Source: Irineochytrium annulatum (lineage: Eukaryota; Chytridiomycota; Chytridiomycetes; Chytridiales; Chytridiaceae). From it: DNA of 36,755 bases. The notes under the pieces are model-generated. The model did no database searches. It had not been told where the DNA came from and worked only from the letters and a program-made list of their open reading frames with translations. Positions 9,280-20,700 of the stretch are shown one piece after another. The stretch is taken from contig JADGJL010000153.1 in assembly GCA_027600665.1 (NCBI GenBank), positions 1-36,755 of the forward strand, given 5' to 3'. Numbering within the stretch: the first letter of the stretch is position 1; every line of letters starts with the position of its first letter. Position numbers and translations under genes: made by a program.

Positions 9280-11699
9280 TTACAAGACGAACGAGCCCGT
9301 GAGCCTGATGTCCCTGCTGCTGGCGCCGACGAACACCTCGTACGTGCCGGGGACGACCTTCCACTTGCCCGTCGCGACGTCCCAGATGCTGACATCGTAC
9401 TCCGAGAGCTGGAACTGGACGGTCGTCGACTGACCCGGGTTGATCCTGACGCGGTCGAAGCCCTTGAGCTGGCGCGGGGGCGAGTTGGCGGCGGCCGGGA
9501 AGCCGAGGTAGAGCTGGACGACCTCGTTGCCGACGACGGAGCCGGTGTTCTTGATGGTTGCCGAGATGGTCTGGACAGCCTTGCTGCGGCCGCCGAAAGA
9601 TGTCTTGAGGCCGGAGTAGCCGAACGACGTGTAGCTGAGACCGTGACCGAAGGGGTACAGCGGGGAGACGTTGGCGGCGTCGAAGTAACGGTAGTCGACG
9701 AGGAGGCCCTCGCTGTAGGTGACGTTCATCTGCTCCGGGTCGATGTGGACGTTGTAGTCCGACTCGTGGCGGGCGTAGGTGAAGGGCAGGCGGCCGGAGG
9801 GGTTGACGTCGCCGAAGAGGACGTCGGCAATAGAGTTGCCGGTCTCCTGGCCGGGGAAACCGGCGTGGATGATGGCGGTGACGTTGGGGTGGTCGACGAA
9901 CTTGGACAGGTCGACGGCGCCGGGGGCGTGGACGACGACGACGGTCGGGCCGTGCGCGGCAGCGGCGAGAACGACGCCATCGGCCTGGTCCCAGAGGGTG
10001 AGGTTGTTGCGGTCGCCCTGGTTGCCATCGACGTTGATGTAGCCCTCACCGGAGACAGAGTTGGCGAAGACGATGCGGACGTCGGCGGCGGCAGAGGCCG
10101 CGTTGATGGCAGCGATGTCCTGGTTGATGATAGAGGAGATCACCTGGACCTGGGGGTGCTGGTGAGCGACCTTCGCCTTGATGCCGTCGAGGGGCGCGAC
10201 GATGTAGGGGAACTGGCAGGTGCCCGAGCCCCAGCCAATGGCGACGGTGCCGATGGGGAACTGGTTCTGGGAGTTAACGCCGCGGTCAGAGCCCGTGTTG
10301 GGGCCGTCGGGGTTGGCGGCGGAGTCAGAGCCGAGAACGGCGATGGCCTTAAGGGCGTTGCGGTTGAGCGGGAGAGTGCCGGTGTTTTTGAGGAGGACGG
10401 CCGACGCGGCACCGAGAGCGCGGATGTGGTTCTTGTGGTCGCCCTGAACGTTGATCTGCGGGCTTTCGGGTTTCCAGGAGTTAAAGTTGACCTCAGGGAA
10501 GCCTTGGTCCTGGCCCATCTTGAACCAGGTGGCCAAGATGCGCACGGACATGTCCCGGACGCGGGACGCGTCAACCTCTCCGTTCTTGACGGCGGCCCCG
10601 AGCTCGGGGCCCCACCACGTCGGGCCGTTATCCCAGATGGTCTTAGGGCCCGGCATCATCATGTCAAGGCCGCTGTTTGCCGAGGGCGAAGTAGAGTGGC
10701 CAGCCCACCAGTCCGACATAACGAGGCCCTTGAAACCGACCTCGTCCTTCAAAATGGAGAGCGTCTTCGGATTCTCGCAGGCAAAGGTACCGTTGATCTC
10801 GTTGTAGGAGCACATGATAGCACCAACACCGGCCTCGACGGAGGCTTTGAAAGGCGGGAGGTAGATCTCGTGGAGGGTCCTTTATAAGTCATAGGTTAGG
10901 ATATGCCAACCAAAAAAACAACTAAGTTTGATTACGGCGCACCTGTCGTCGATGTTGGACGAACCTCCATCGTCACGGTGGTGCTCCTGCTCGTTAGCGA
11001 TGTAGTGCTTGGCGGTCGCAATGACGCCCTGGTCCTGTTAAATGAACGATAATTCAGCTGCTGGCCTCACACAAATTTCAGGAACGCTCGATCCACATAC
11101 CTGAATACCCTCAATGACTTCCACCGACGCAACGGCACTGAGATACGGGTCAGCTCCAAAGCCTTCCCATCCACGACCGCCATACGGCGACCTCATGATG
11201 TTCATGTCAGGGCCGAGCTGGATGTTAACGCCCTTGCCCCTAAACTCCTCGCCGAAGGCCTTGCCGTGGTGGTACATGAGGGTGCGGTCGAAGGTCGAGG
11301 CCACGTTCACAGCCGCGGGGAAGGCGGACACGTTGAGCGCGAAGCGGATACCCGAGGGGGAGTCCTGGAGGCAGAGCCCCGGGAAATTGATGCGCGGAAT
11401 GGCGGCGATGTTACCCTGATGTCGAGAGTCATTGTCAGCACACAGTTGTTGGTTCCGTCAACGCGCTTATAAAAGACTCGGTAACTTACCACACAGTTCC
11501 CGACCGTCCAGCCGACACCGGTGACCAACGTAAGCTGCTCCTCGAGCGTGACGTTGTACTGAGACATCATGGCCTCGGCCTTTCTGGTGGCAGTCGCCCA
11601 GTCCAGGGGACCCGACGCGCGACGCGACGGCGTGATCGGGGTTGATGAGACTGCGAGCGCCAGCACCGCGATCGCGGCGAGGAGCGACGGGTTGAGCAT
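9280..11699 (-). CDS. Secreted beta-glucosidase, glycoside hydrolase family 3
   Basis: Hydrolyses terminal beta-D-glucosyl residues (cellobiose, cello-oligosaccharides) outside the cell. Four exons: 11490-11699, 11101-11415, 10943-11034, 9280-10879 (738 aa). A signal peptide (MLNPSLLAAIAVLALAVSST) opens the protein. The GH3 N-terminal barrel carries GPDMNIMRSPYGGRGWEGFG, AKHYIANEQEHHR and the nucleophile D262 in GLVMSDWWAGH. The alpha/beta sandwich domain carries the acid/base candidate E484 in SGEGYINVDGN. A fibronectin-III-like domain ends the protein (about 640-738; VVQLYLGFP, DVATGKWKVVPGTYEVFVG). This matches fungal GH3 enzymes such as Cel3A/BglI in domain order and length. Complete, with no frameshift. 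The gene suggests a life on plant polysaccharides. Confidence 0.96.
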
Positions 11700-11807
11700 T
11701 TGGAGTGGTCGAGGAAGGGGAAGGGGATGGATATGAGGCTTCGTTCCTGTCGAGGATTGAGGGATGCAGGAACGTCGAGGGCAGATGCCCGGCTTTTAAC
11801 GGCCCCG

Positions 11808-11813
11808 GTGGGG
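11808..11813 (+). promoter_or_regulatory. Possible CreA/Mig1 carbon-catabolite site
   Basis: GTGGGG, fitting the SYGGRG consensus of fungal carbon-catabolite repressors, lies about 110 bp upstream of the beta-glucosidase start inside a GC-rich patch. Such sites are common upstream of fungal cellulase genes, but a six-base match is weak evidence and chance is likely. Confidence 0.25.
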
Positions 11814-12336
11814 GTGCGGCCGAAGCAGTCGCCTGTCGCGTGGATCATCAGCACGGGTGCTAAAGGATCACGAAATAAAAAAAGAAAATACGCAAGTATT
11901 ACGACCGACTTCAATGCTTGGATCGGCAACACGGTTCCGTTCGCGTTCATCTCCTCGTTCCCTTGAGGTTGCGCCCAACACCCGCCTTCATTGCAGTTGT
12001 GCCTGGCATGCAAGCAGAAGGAAAGCACACGGTTCGCCTCGCGACCTGCGGTATGAAACTCAACCCCCGAGATAACATCCGCGATCACGCGAGCCCGACT
12101 GACAGTACAAAAACGCGGGCTTCAACGCGGGCTTCCCCAAGGCCAGCTACCGTTCAAGCCAGGGAGATCACCTGCCACCTCACTAGCACCCGGCGCTGCT
12201 GGACCCCGACTGTGATCACAGCATGTTCGGCGATATGCATGTTAAAACACGGTTACAAGGAATCTTACAACGCGAGCTAATGTCAGGACATTGTTAGCCC
12301 GGATATCCGCATATCGATCCAGGGATAGAAGTGGCT

Positions 12337-13036
12337 AGGATAAACACGCTGGGAAGCCCGCGCGACGTAAGGCACTACGCGGTTTTCGCTATTCATGATG
12401 TAGCAGCCTTCGACGGTCGATGAAGGGCGCACCCCGCAGGCTGCAGAACGCGTCGACCACAACCGTCAAGCCGAAGCGCGGTCACGTTCCAAGAACACAC
12501 TTCGCCGTTCCCCACCACCTGGCCGCCACACCCTTACATTTCACCGGCACCGACCTGCCACCCAACGCTGAGTGGCGCAGATTACATGCGTTTTAGGAAC
12601 GATGTCAGCGCGACTGCGTTTACTGCTAAAAAGAAAGAAAGAAGTATGGGCAAGCTCGGCGTGCCTGGAAAGCCCGTGAGCGCGCTCGTGGGAGATCGAT
12701 ATGCTGAAAATATAAACGTGATCAAGGTGAGAAGCCCGAGGGTTTATGCCGAAAAAAAAGGTTGCCGACGCCATACCTTCATTGCACATAAACGTTTCGA
12801 GGGACAAAATAATTTATTACGGATGCACACGGAAACATGCAACAAAATGTTTCGAGCAGGCATCAAAGGAAATCATCGACGTAGGTAGAGGGTCTCAGGA
12901 GAACAATACATCCAAATCTAAGAACGAGAGCAAGAATAAACGCGCTGCAAAGCCCACGTCGTAAGGCACTCCGCTTCACGATCAGAGATGAGGGCGCACC
13001 CCGTACCCCTCCAAAGCGCGTCGACCACGAGCAAGA
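12337..13036 (+). repeat. Diverged direct repeat pair, about 595 bp apart
   Basis: Copy A (12337-12470) and copy B (12932-13036) share, in the same order, GGATAAACACGCTG / GAATAAACGCGCTG, CGACGTAAGGCACTACGC / GTCGTAAGGCACTCCGC, GGGCGCACCCCG (exact) and GCGTCGACCAC (exact), with indels between. The similarity resumes about 50-130 bases later at CTGGCCGCCAC and GAGTGGCG (12520-12580 and 13173-13225). This points to an old duplication or two copies of a degenerate mobile element. Confidence 0.6.
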
Positions 13037-13224
13037 CGTGAGGCTGCCTGTCCTGTCTTGCATCGGCGGCCTCCTCGGACGCAACACATCTTAAAATATT
13101 ACGACCTCACGCGACTGCGGCGAAAGGGATAGCAGTCGGTCTCCCAGGGGAACGCCGTTAAGTTGATTAACTTAAGGCCCTGCTCGATTGCCAGCACTGG
13201 CCGCCACCTACGCCATTCGAGTGG

Positions 13225-13480
13225 CGTTATAATGCGCACGCATTTTGGAGAGCATATTAGACCTCTTCACAGGTAAGTAAAGAACAAGTCATGTGGAAGG
13301 AAGTGTGGCGTATGCTATGCGCACGCGTTTTTTTTTTTTGATTGCACCTCTTGCAGGTAAGCTGATGCAAAATTGGAAAGCCCGTATCGAAAACGGTCCA
13401 CATGTTTAGTATTGGCATGCTATATACTGCATATAGGGCTCCGCAAACGAAGAAGCAGTTATATTATGCATGCATTCTGG
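13225..13480 (+). repeat. Short degenerate repeats, ATGCGCACGC ... CTCTTxCAGGTAAG
   Basis: A unit ATGCGCACGCATTTTGG followed by ACCTCTTCACAGGTAAG (13235-13275) recurs about 85-90 bp further on as ATGCGCACGCGTTTTTT followed by CACCTCTTGCAGGTAAG (13316-13362). A third, weaker match to the first half, TTATGCATGCATTCTGGA, is near 13465, and a fourth, TTACATGCGTTTTAGGA, is near 12582 in copy A of the larger repeat. No coding sense was found. Confidence 0.55.
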
Positions 13481-14034
13481 AAAATCACTATGATCAGATT
13501 GTACGAGACGATTAAATGAAATTTCCATCAACAAAGCCAAAAAAAGAATCCGCAAACCCCAGCAACACCAAGACCGCTATAAGAATAGATTAAGCTGGTC
13601 CAAATGCCCTCGTCTAAAACTGTACAGAAGTGAAAAAAAAAATTGGAAGGAAAAAAAAAAAAAACAAAAACAAAACCATCATGTACATAGTTCAGGAACA
13701 CATCAATATCCACAAAACCAGCGGACAAAAACCCGCCTGTAATCTTTAAAGGCACGAGAATCAATTCAGTTGTGTACACGGATTGATTTCCAATCATCGG
13801 TGATCAATAGGCCAAGACTAAAAGCGGTATGTGCAGAGGAAATAAAGCAGATCCGTCCTAAAGAACATCACGAAGCAAGAATGCGCGTACAGAATAGGCG
13901 AATTAACTATCATATCCCAAGCCCGCGTCCAAACTGATAACGCAACCCGTACCGTGTACAGACATAAATAACACGAGCGCAAGCTAACCACAAGCCTCCG
14001 TTAAATATATCCACGTGCACCATCTAACCTTCCC

Positions 14035-15680
14035 TCACGGCTCCAAGATAACCAACAGCTCACACTCGCCCTCACCCTCGCTCTCCCCCTCTCCGTCCCC
14101 CTCCTCCACCTCCTTCCCACTGTCCCTCTCGCCTTCCTCCTTCTCCGCCTTGATCGCCGTCATCGCCACCTTCCCTTGTTCCTCAACCGCCGCCTCAATC
14201 TCCTCTCCGTCTCCCTCCTCCTCAGCCGTAGGTGCCGCCATCTTCTTCCTCCCAATCCCCTTCTTCCCTCGTCTCTTCATCTGCCCAATGCTCTCCAGAT
14301 ACTGGCTGACGCCCTTAAACCCGTGCTGCAGCGCGACGTGCTTCAGCTGGCCCGTGGGTGCGCTGCCGCGCTTAGACATGCAGAAGGAGCAATTGCAAAT
14401 GTCGCGGCACCTTTGGAGGAGGTGTTAATACGTAGTCTCCATCAGGAATTTTAGTTGATTTATAACGTATTATGGCGGCAGTCTGGTATAGTTGGAAGAA
14501 ATGGGGCTCGTAGAAAAAAAAAAAACGCGCTTCGCACGAGAGGTCGGGTGCTTACGGTGTAGTAGAGCATGTGGGGAAGCAAAGCGCGCTTCGCGCAAGG
14601 GTCAGGTAAAAGTACTGAAGTACGGAGGTATAGAGAACCGCGCTTTGCCCGACGGACGGGTATTCGCAGGCAAGAAAGCGCGCTTCGTTCGCGATGGCAG
14701 GTATATGCGACGAGGAGGAAATTAAACATCGCACTACCGGCGACGACCGCATGCCACCAACCCCTTGCTCGTATCCTCCCTCACATACCTCGGACAAATC
14801 CAACATCCCGAGTCAATGCTCTCCTGCAGCTGCTCCCCGTACCTTCCCACGAGACACAACTCATCCATCATGATGTTGCAGGGGTACTGCTCAATCTTGC
14901 CCGTCTTTGCGTCGAGATAGGGGAGCACGTTCGTGCATTTGACCTGTAGGGAGGTGGTAATTAGCGAAAGTCTAGCATCGCGTACATAAGATTTACGCGC
15001 TATGAACATACCTTCGCATCAATAGTTTTCTGCCTACATTGATGGCAGCTCGTCCCATTGACAGGGTCGTACGCCCGCCCGCCCTTGTATGTGACCGTGC
15101 TCGATCCCTTCTATTAACCCGCTTTAGTACACCCAATTACCCCCTCCTCAAACTATTACTCACCCTCTTCCTCTTCACCGGCTCCTTCCACCCAACCCTG
15201 CGTCTCTTGAGCGGCGCCCTCATCTGCACCACATCGTCCCCCACGACAAAGTCATCCTCGTCGTCGTCGCTTTCATCGCTGTTCACCGGCGCCTCGAAAT
15301 AGTCCAGACCCTTCGCTGCCTCGGGCTACACAGCAGTCAGGACTATAAATCGCGGAAGAGGAAATGTACCGCGACGCCAGCAAGACGGCCCGATGACCTC
15401 CTCGGCGCATCATTCTCCTTCTGCCTCCTCTTTCTGGGCACCTTGACCTGCTTGGGCTTCGGTTTGGGCTTCTGGTCCTGCACGATGGGCTATCGCGTTT
15501 ATCAGCACGCACAGCCGCGCAATCGCATACGTACACATCCGCCCAGGAGCTCAGTCAGCTGTCTGCGGTTCTCCTCCAGGCGGCTGTTGTTGAGATGGTT
15601 AGATGGCTATAGGGGGACGGGGAAGCCTGCCGTGCGCGCTCGATTTCGTAGGCGCTAAGGTCTAACTCAGGCGAGGCCAT
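14035..15680 (-). CDS. CDCA7-like protein with zf-4CXXC_R1 zinc finger
   Basis: Probable nuclear DNA- or chromatin-binding protein. In animals and plants CDCA7 recruits the HELLS/DDM1 remodeller and supports DNA methylation; a similar role here is inference. Seven exons: 15619-15680, 15583-15535, 15489-15370, 15325-15164, 15110-15012, 14943-14789, 14410-14035 (340 aa). The N-terminus is short and basic (KPKPKPKQVKVPRKRR, RRSSGRL), then an acidic patch (SDESDDDEDD). The zinc domain (about 145-255) starts YDPVNGTSCHQCRQKTID, holds RYGE, WICPRCRDICNCSFC and GSAPTGQLKHVALQHGF, then VSQYLES. The third Cys pair is spaced CNIMMDELC, wider than the usual CxxC. A Glu/Gly-rich acidic tail of about 70 residues ends the protein. 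Exon 1 relies on a 35-nt intron and is the least sure part. Confidence 0.85.
14526..14705 (+). repeat. Four degenerate GCGCGCTTCG repeats inside an intron
   Basis: The intron 14411-14788 of the CDCA7-like gene is 378 nt, several times longer than its neighbours. It holds four copies of a motif close to CGCGCTTCGCxCGAGGGTCAGGT, starting near 14526, 14584, 14639 and 14678, each followed by a purine-rich GG(G)T(C)xGGT. Spacing is about 58, 55 and 39 bp. It may be an expanded minisatellite or a regulatory or RNA-structural element. Confidence 0.65.
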
Positions 15681-15954
15681 TAACATTAGAATATCTTGTT
15701 CTCGCGGCTGGATCTTGCGGGACGTTCGCTCTCCAACGCCTTCGTCTGGGCGAATGTCTGATTTGCGGTGGACGGGGATGTCCGATTTGCTTGAGGGGGC
15801 ATTATATTGATCCAACCGTTGCAAAACTCGATGCCAGTATCCTACGACAACCCATTCTTCCTTATCGACCATCCCCAAATCATTTCCATACCACCCCCCC
15901 ACTCGAATACTCTAATACCTACCAACACATATTAGCCTACATCCTCACCCCTTA

Positions 15955-16984
15955 TCAAAAGCAAATCCCCACTCGCCTCCAATAACTCACCTCCTTCGCT
16001 CCCAAGAAAGCCAACCAATCGCTATGAGCCGTCGGTAACAACCCCATCTGGCCCAACTTCCACGTGCCGAGGGCCATGACGCCGAATTGGGAGACAATGA
16101 AAACCAGCTTTTGAAGAAGAAGCGGGTCCGAGAGGATGGATTGGATGTTGAGTGAAGAGGAGGGGGTGGAGGAGGGGGCCGACGAGAATTTTTCGAATGC
16201 TGGAGGGAGATGGAGGACGGCGAGTTAGTAGAATTGAGAGGAAAATAGTAAAGGGTAGGAACCGGGAGTCGGTTAACATAACGAATCAACGCCTCGCACG
16301 TGGGTTGTGTGATTTGTATACTACCCACTGCTGGTATACTCCCCCGTACTCCCCTACCATGCCACTACTCCTAGCGAGGTCTTTCAGTCTTCCTACTCCT
16401 TACCCTACGTGCTCTACCCTCAAACTCATGGCATCGATTCCCGCCTCGACAAAAATGTGAACTACCTTACTTACCCTGTCTAGTCGCCGCCAACGCCTTG
16501 GCCGCATTAAAGAACAGCATGACCGTAATCAATATGCTGAAGATCTGCACACTGTTCCCGCTCATATACAGCATAAACGCGTTCATCGGGATCGATTTGC
16601 CAGGGCCAAGGGCGACGTCCCATGCTTTCTATAAAGAAAAGAAAGGGAGCAAGTTAGCGGTGGGAAAGGCATGGAATGCCTGTCCGTCCACGTCGCAACG
16701 CACACCAACTCACCTTTGCCTTCAACTTCTCCAGGTTCGCCTGCTCGTCCTCGCTCTTCGTCTTCTGTTACCCCGTCAGCACCATCTCAACCGTCAGATC
16801 ACCCACCAAAGCCGAAGATTTCGCGGATTCGCCCGCCGGGGACGTAAGGGAGAAGCCGCGTGGGCTGGGGATTTTTTTACCGCTGGAGAGGTCCAAAGGA
16901 TCAGTACCCACCCAACAGATCCGAAGAAACGAGAACTTACGAGGAGCGATCGAGGACCTTGAAGTCGACGGGGATCGTGCGCAT
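15955..16984 (-). CDS. EMC4: ER membrane protein complex subunit 4 (EMC4)
   Basis: Subunit of the EMC insertase in the endoplasmic reticulum membrane, which helps insert tail-anchored and multipass proteins. Five exons: 16941-16984, 16807-16882, 16714-16764, 16475-16628, 15955-16199 (189 aa; human EMC4 is 183). The core KAWDVALGPGKSIPMNAFML followed by YMSGNSVQIFSI is the family hallmark (first membrane segment). A second segment (KLVFIVSQFGVMALGTWKLG) leads to MGLLPTAHSDWLAF, the conserved C-terminal motif. A Ser-rich insert (SSAPSSTPSSSL) lies in the loop. The C-terminus after LGAKE may instead use another 3' exon; I read through to TGA at 15955. The next gene start, at 15680 on the same strand, is 275 bp downstream. 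Confidence 0.88.
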
Positions 16985-17796
16985 ATTTGGAAAGCGAATG
17001 CAGAAATGGCGATCGGCGGTGGCTTGAAACTGATGGATTAATGAACCGAGAGCGCGCCGCTTCAACACCGGAGCGGTGCCGAACGATGAGCCTGGTGGGG
17101 GGATATCGGAGTCGGTTGCGAGGGGCCGTCGGAAATACGTGAAGCGCGTTGGCCTGATGATACCGCGCGGATGTATTTGGGATGACTTTCCCCAACATCT
17201 CGGTGAACGACACGTGCGCTGTCACCAACGCGTATGGCTCTTTTGGCGGAACGCAACTTGAATGATGCCTGAAAAAGCGGCTGTGTTTGAGAAAGGAGAA
17301 GAGATTCGTACGTTAGAGAAGAATGAGGGAGGGGTTGCGTTAATTCTCAACTTCAAATGGTCGCAAGGTGTGTACTTTCCTTTATTTATGGGTACAGCCA
17401 CTTTGCCGGAGAGAACGGGATGGCGAGCGAAGTTGGCGATGCAGATTTTTGCGATATAGATGTGGAGGAGGAGGCAGGGGACTATCGCGCCTGGTCTTGT
17501 CGACGCTTAAATGACCTATGTCGCTGATTCGTTTGATACCTTAAGTTCCCTTTTGTTTGAAATTGATCATTCAACCAGTAAAGTCCGTGATAATCAAGCA
17601 CATTTGTTGCCGAGCATGGTTGAAGGCTCCAAAGGCACAACCGCCAACGGTACAAGAAGTCTCTTAAAATATACATATCGTCTACATTCTATAAATCAGC
17701 ACAATTTATAAAAGGGGCTTTATCAGCGAGATGCTAAAATATCTTTAAAAAGGAAGATCGCTCAGCGCACGCAGGTGTCGACTTATCAATTGCCAT
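16985..17796. other. Intergenic region upstream of EMC4, nothing recognised
   Basis: This 0.8 kb separates the EMC4 start from the stop of the meckelin gene on the same strand. Short reading frames on both strands have no protein-like character. EMC4 promoter and 5' leader sequence should be near 17000-17300. Confidence 0.55.
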
Positions 17797-20700
17797 TCAA
17801 ACAAGGAACTTCCAGTCCATGCACGTCTTCCGCGACAAATTCGCCTCCTAATTGACAAAATAGTCAGCATCATGCGTTGGCTAACACCCACAAATCATTC
17901 AAACTCACCCCAAAATGCGCCCTCGCGCCGCAGAGAATAATGTCGATCAAGAACACAACCATGGACGCAATGGCGCACGAGCCCGTCGCGTAGTCAATGA
18001 TCGACAGCAATAGGGCGTACCAAATCAAGATGGGAAGCTCTATCCCTCGCAACAAGACGTTCGCATACCCTAGGCCATCGTACAGGAAGGCGGACGTGAT
18101 GTGGGAGTCCGGCGTGGCGCCGATGAACTTCTCAAAGTAAGTTTTCGGGCGGGTGGAGTATTGAAAGTCTTTGAGATTCTGTTGGAAAAAGACTTAGAGG
18201 GCGGGCAGAAAGGGTGTAGCGTACTTTGTCGAAAAACGCGCAGAAGAACTTGTTGATGGTTTCGTAGGCTTTCACCGCCGTCTCATCAACACCCCGCGGC
18301 CGGCTGATCTTTTTGTGTATTTGCTCTTCCAAAACGTTAACCATCAGGATCCAAGAAGTTTGTGCCTACTCATCCTCCCCGAAATCTTCTCCGTATGTCC
18401 CTTGATGATGACACCGTAGATTTTGTCAAACGTTGCCCGGAACTCCCCCGTCACAAACATCTCAAACGACTGCTGTTCCGTATCTTGAAGCCCACGGCCT
18501 GGCACCATGTCGTTCTAGTGACTTGATATTAGCGATCAACCAAGATGTATTTGCTGTTACCTCTTCCTTCCGCAAATTCGCATTTAGCTCCGCAACGTCC
18601 GTGTCCGCCATATGATGCACAGACCGTCCGTGGACATAGTAGCCGTGACACCGCTCATCAAAGATAATCAAGCTGACGTTAGCGACCGACAGCAGATCGG
18701 AGTACTGCAGCAACTTGTCCCGGTAAAATCTGTCGTAGATCGCATACCGGAACGTCAACTGCGCCACGACGACCAACAGCCAAATACACGAGTTGATCGC
18801 AAACAATAATATCGGGCTCCGGGGTCCCGACGTCAAATCGTGAATGTTCGGCTGCATCGTCGCGACGTTCCGGATCTGCATGCCGTCAAGAATGAAGTAC
18901 ACCCAGATGGTCTGAAACCCGATGTGGACGCGACGGTACGTCTGAAGTGAGTTCCACTGGTTTACGCAGAAGATAGAGCGCCAGACGGAGACAGGAGCGG
19001 ACCGGGGGCTGACTTCGTTGGAAGAGTTGAGAAGCTTGCCGCGGGATTTCTCCCAGTCGATGAAGAAGACATCGACGGTGCACTGGTAGTAAATGTTGAT
19101 GACGATGTAGAAGCCCTGCGTGACCGTGGCCGTCGTAAGGACGCAGTAAAAATTGTAGATATCAAAGCTGGAGGCCGGCAGGAAGAGGTAGAGGGCGCTC
19201 TGACCCTTGAAGAACAGCATCCAGTAGCACGAAACGAAGAACATGTACCAAAAGAACATCTCGCCCGTCTTGCCGCACATGATGACGAAGGAGTGCACGA
19301 GGAACTATTCAAGCGCGTATCAACAATCTCTTTGGCAAAGGAAGGAAGTACAGGAGCTTTTTTTACCTTCATGTCAATCGAATCCCCTGGTCCAGTCATG
19401 TTTCGCTTGTTCGTATTCCGAGCGACGTAGAGCGAAAATAGGATCGCGAGGATGGTCGCTAGCGAGAAGAGGATCTGCATCGTCCGCCAGAAGCTGTCCA
19501 TAGACATTGTGTACGTCACAGTGAGGTCGATCTTAACGAAACCCGTTAGCAAATTGCAGCTGTTTTAAACAGGCGCTTTACCTTTGGGTAATTGTACTGA
19601 TGGGTGGTCTTCGGCGTCTGCGCAATGCCGATTTCACGTGAGGAGTATGCGATATCCAGTACCTATAGGACTCGTCAATGAAGCTCGCTATGGCGGATGA
19701 CGAAATTTACCGGCATGTAAATCGCCCCCGACTGCCCATCAACCTTCTTTACCCTAACCACGCTGCGTTAGCCTATCAAAGGACACAGAAAGGCATCCAC
19801 CACGCACCACAAAAACACCTGCGAAACGACTCTAATGACCTTCAACACCCCGTTCGACACGCCGCTCACATTGTCGAGTAAGAAAAACCGCCTTGTGAAG
19901 GTGGACCCCGTGAAATCTCCATCCGCCGCCTTCTGCGTGTCCAGCGTGTTTCCCAAGTTATTTAATATCCGAACGGGTACAGGGACATACGCGCCCGTAT
20001 TATCGACAAGAACTGCGGCGCTGGTAGTTAGCGTTTGAAGAACGTCGGAAGGGCAAAACGTACAAATATCAAAAAACACCGTCTGCGCCGTCGTGTTGAT
20101 CAAGGTCTGCAGCGTGATCTCGCATTCCAAGCTGTAGTCGTGCCCGATCTTCTGCCAGGGTGCCACGTCCGTCCAACCGGACGAGCAGAACTGAAGCTGG
20201 TTCTGAAGCGGTTGGTAGCCAAGGAAGGTGCCGTTCAGGGCGTACGTTGCGAGGTAGAAGTTCAGGGCGGAGTTGTTCTACGACAACGAGCGACAATTTA
20301 GAGAGGTTGTATATGGACGAACGGTAAAGAGATAAGCACCATGGTCGAAGTCAGATCAATCGTAATATTAGGCGTAAACTGCGTGATGAGCGTCGTCGGC
20401 TTCTCCTGATAATAAAGCCATGGCATGTCCCTTGGCCGTTGGAATGGGCTGGGAAACATGCTAGGAACCCTGCTGGCGACGAGACTCTGATAGAACTGGC
20501 ACGCGATCGACGTCTGAAGATACAGCTGCAGCACACAAAGGTTCCCAAGTACTTGGCAGGACTCCTCGTCCCACCCGGTCTGGCACTTCGTGGCGGCCTT
20601 GGCGAAGAGGCGGACGAACGCGTCGGATGTAAGGCCGGCGACTTGGGTGGTTGTGCCGTCAGGGGCTATTATATCCTGCGCATTTTTTTCGTGTGAATGT

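Larger units (their letters stand above)
11700..14034. other. 2.3-kb gene-free region
   Basis: Between the start of the beta-glucosidase gene and the stop of the CDCA7-like gene no reading frame looks like a gene. The first few hundred bases should hold the beta-glucosidase promoter. From about 12.3 kb the DNA contains diverged repeated segments (listed separately), and from 13.5 kb it becomes AT-rich with A tracts near 13630-13665. Confidence 0.6.

Noticed and set aside
9643..10887. 414-codon frame on the plus strand opposite the beta-glucosidase
   Set aside because: Val/Asp/Gly-rich product typical of the antisense of a GC-rich coding exon; the opposite strand codes an unmistakable GH3 protein.
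11307..12088. 173-codon minus-strand frame spanning the beta-glucosidase start
   Set aside because: It is in another frame from the signal peptide and has no features; the GH3 start at 11699 is well supported.
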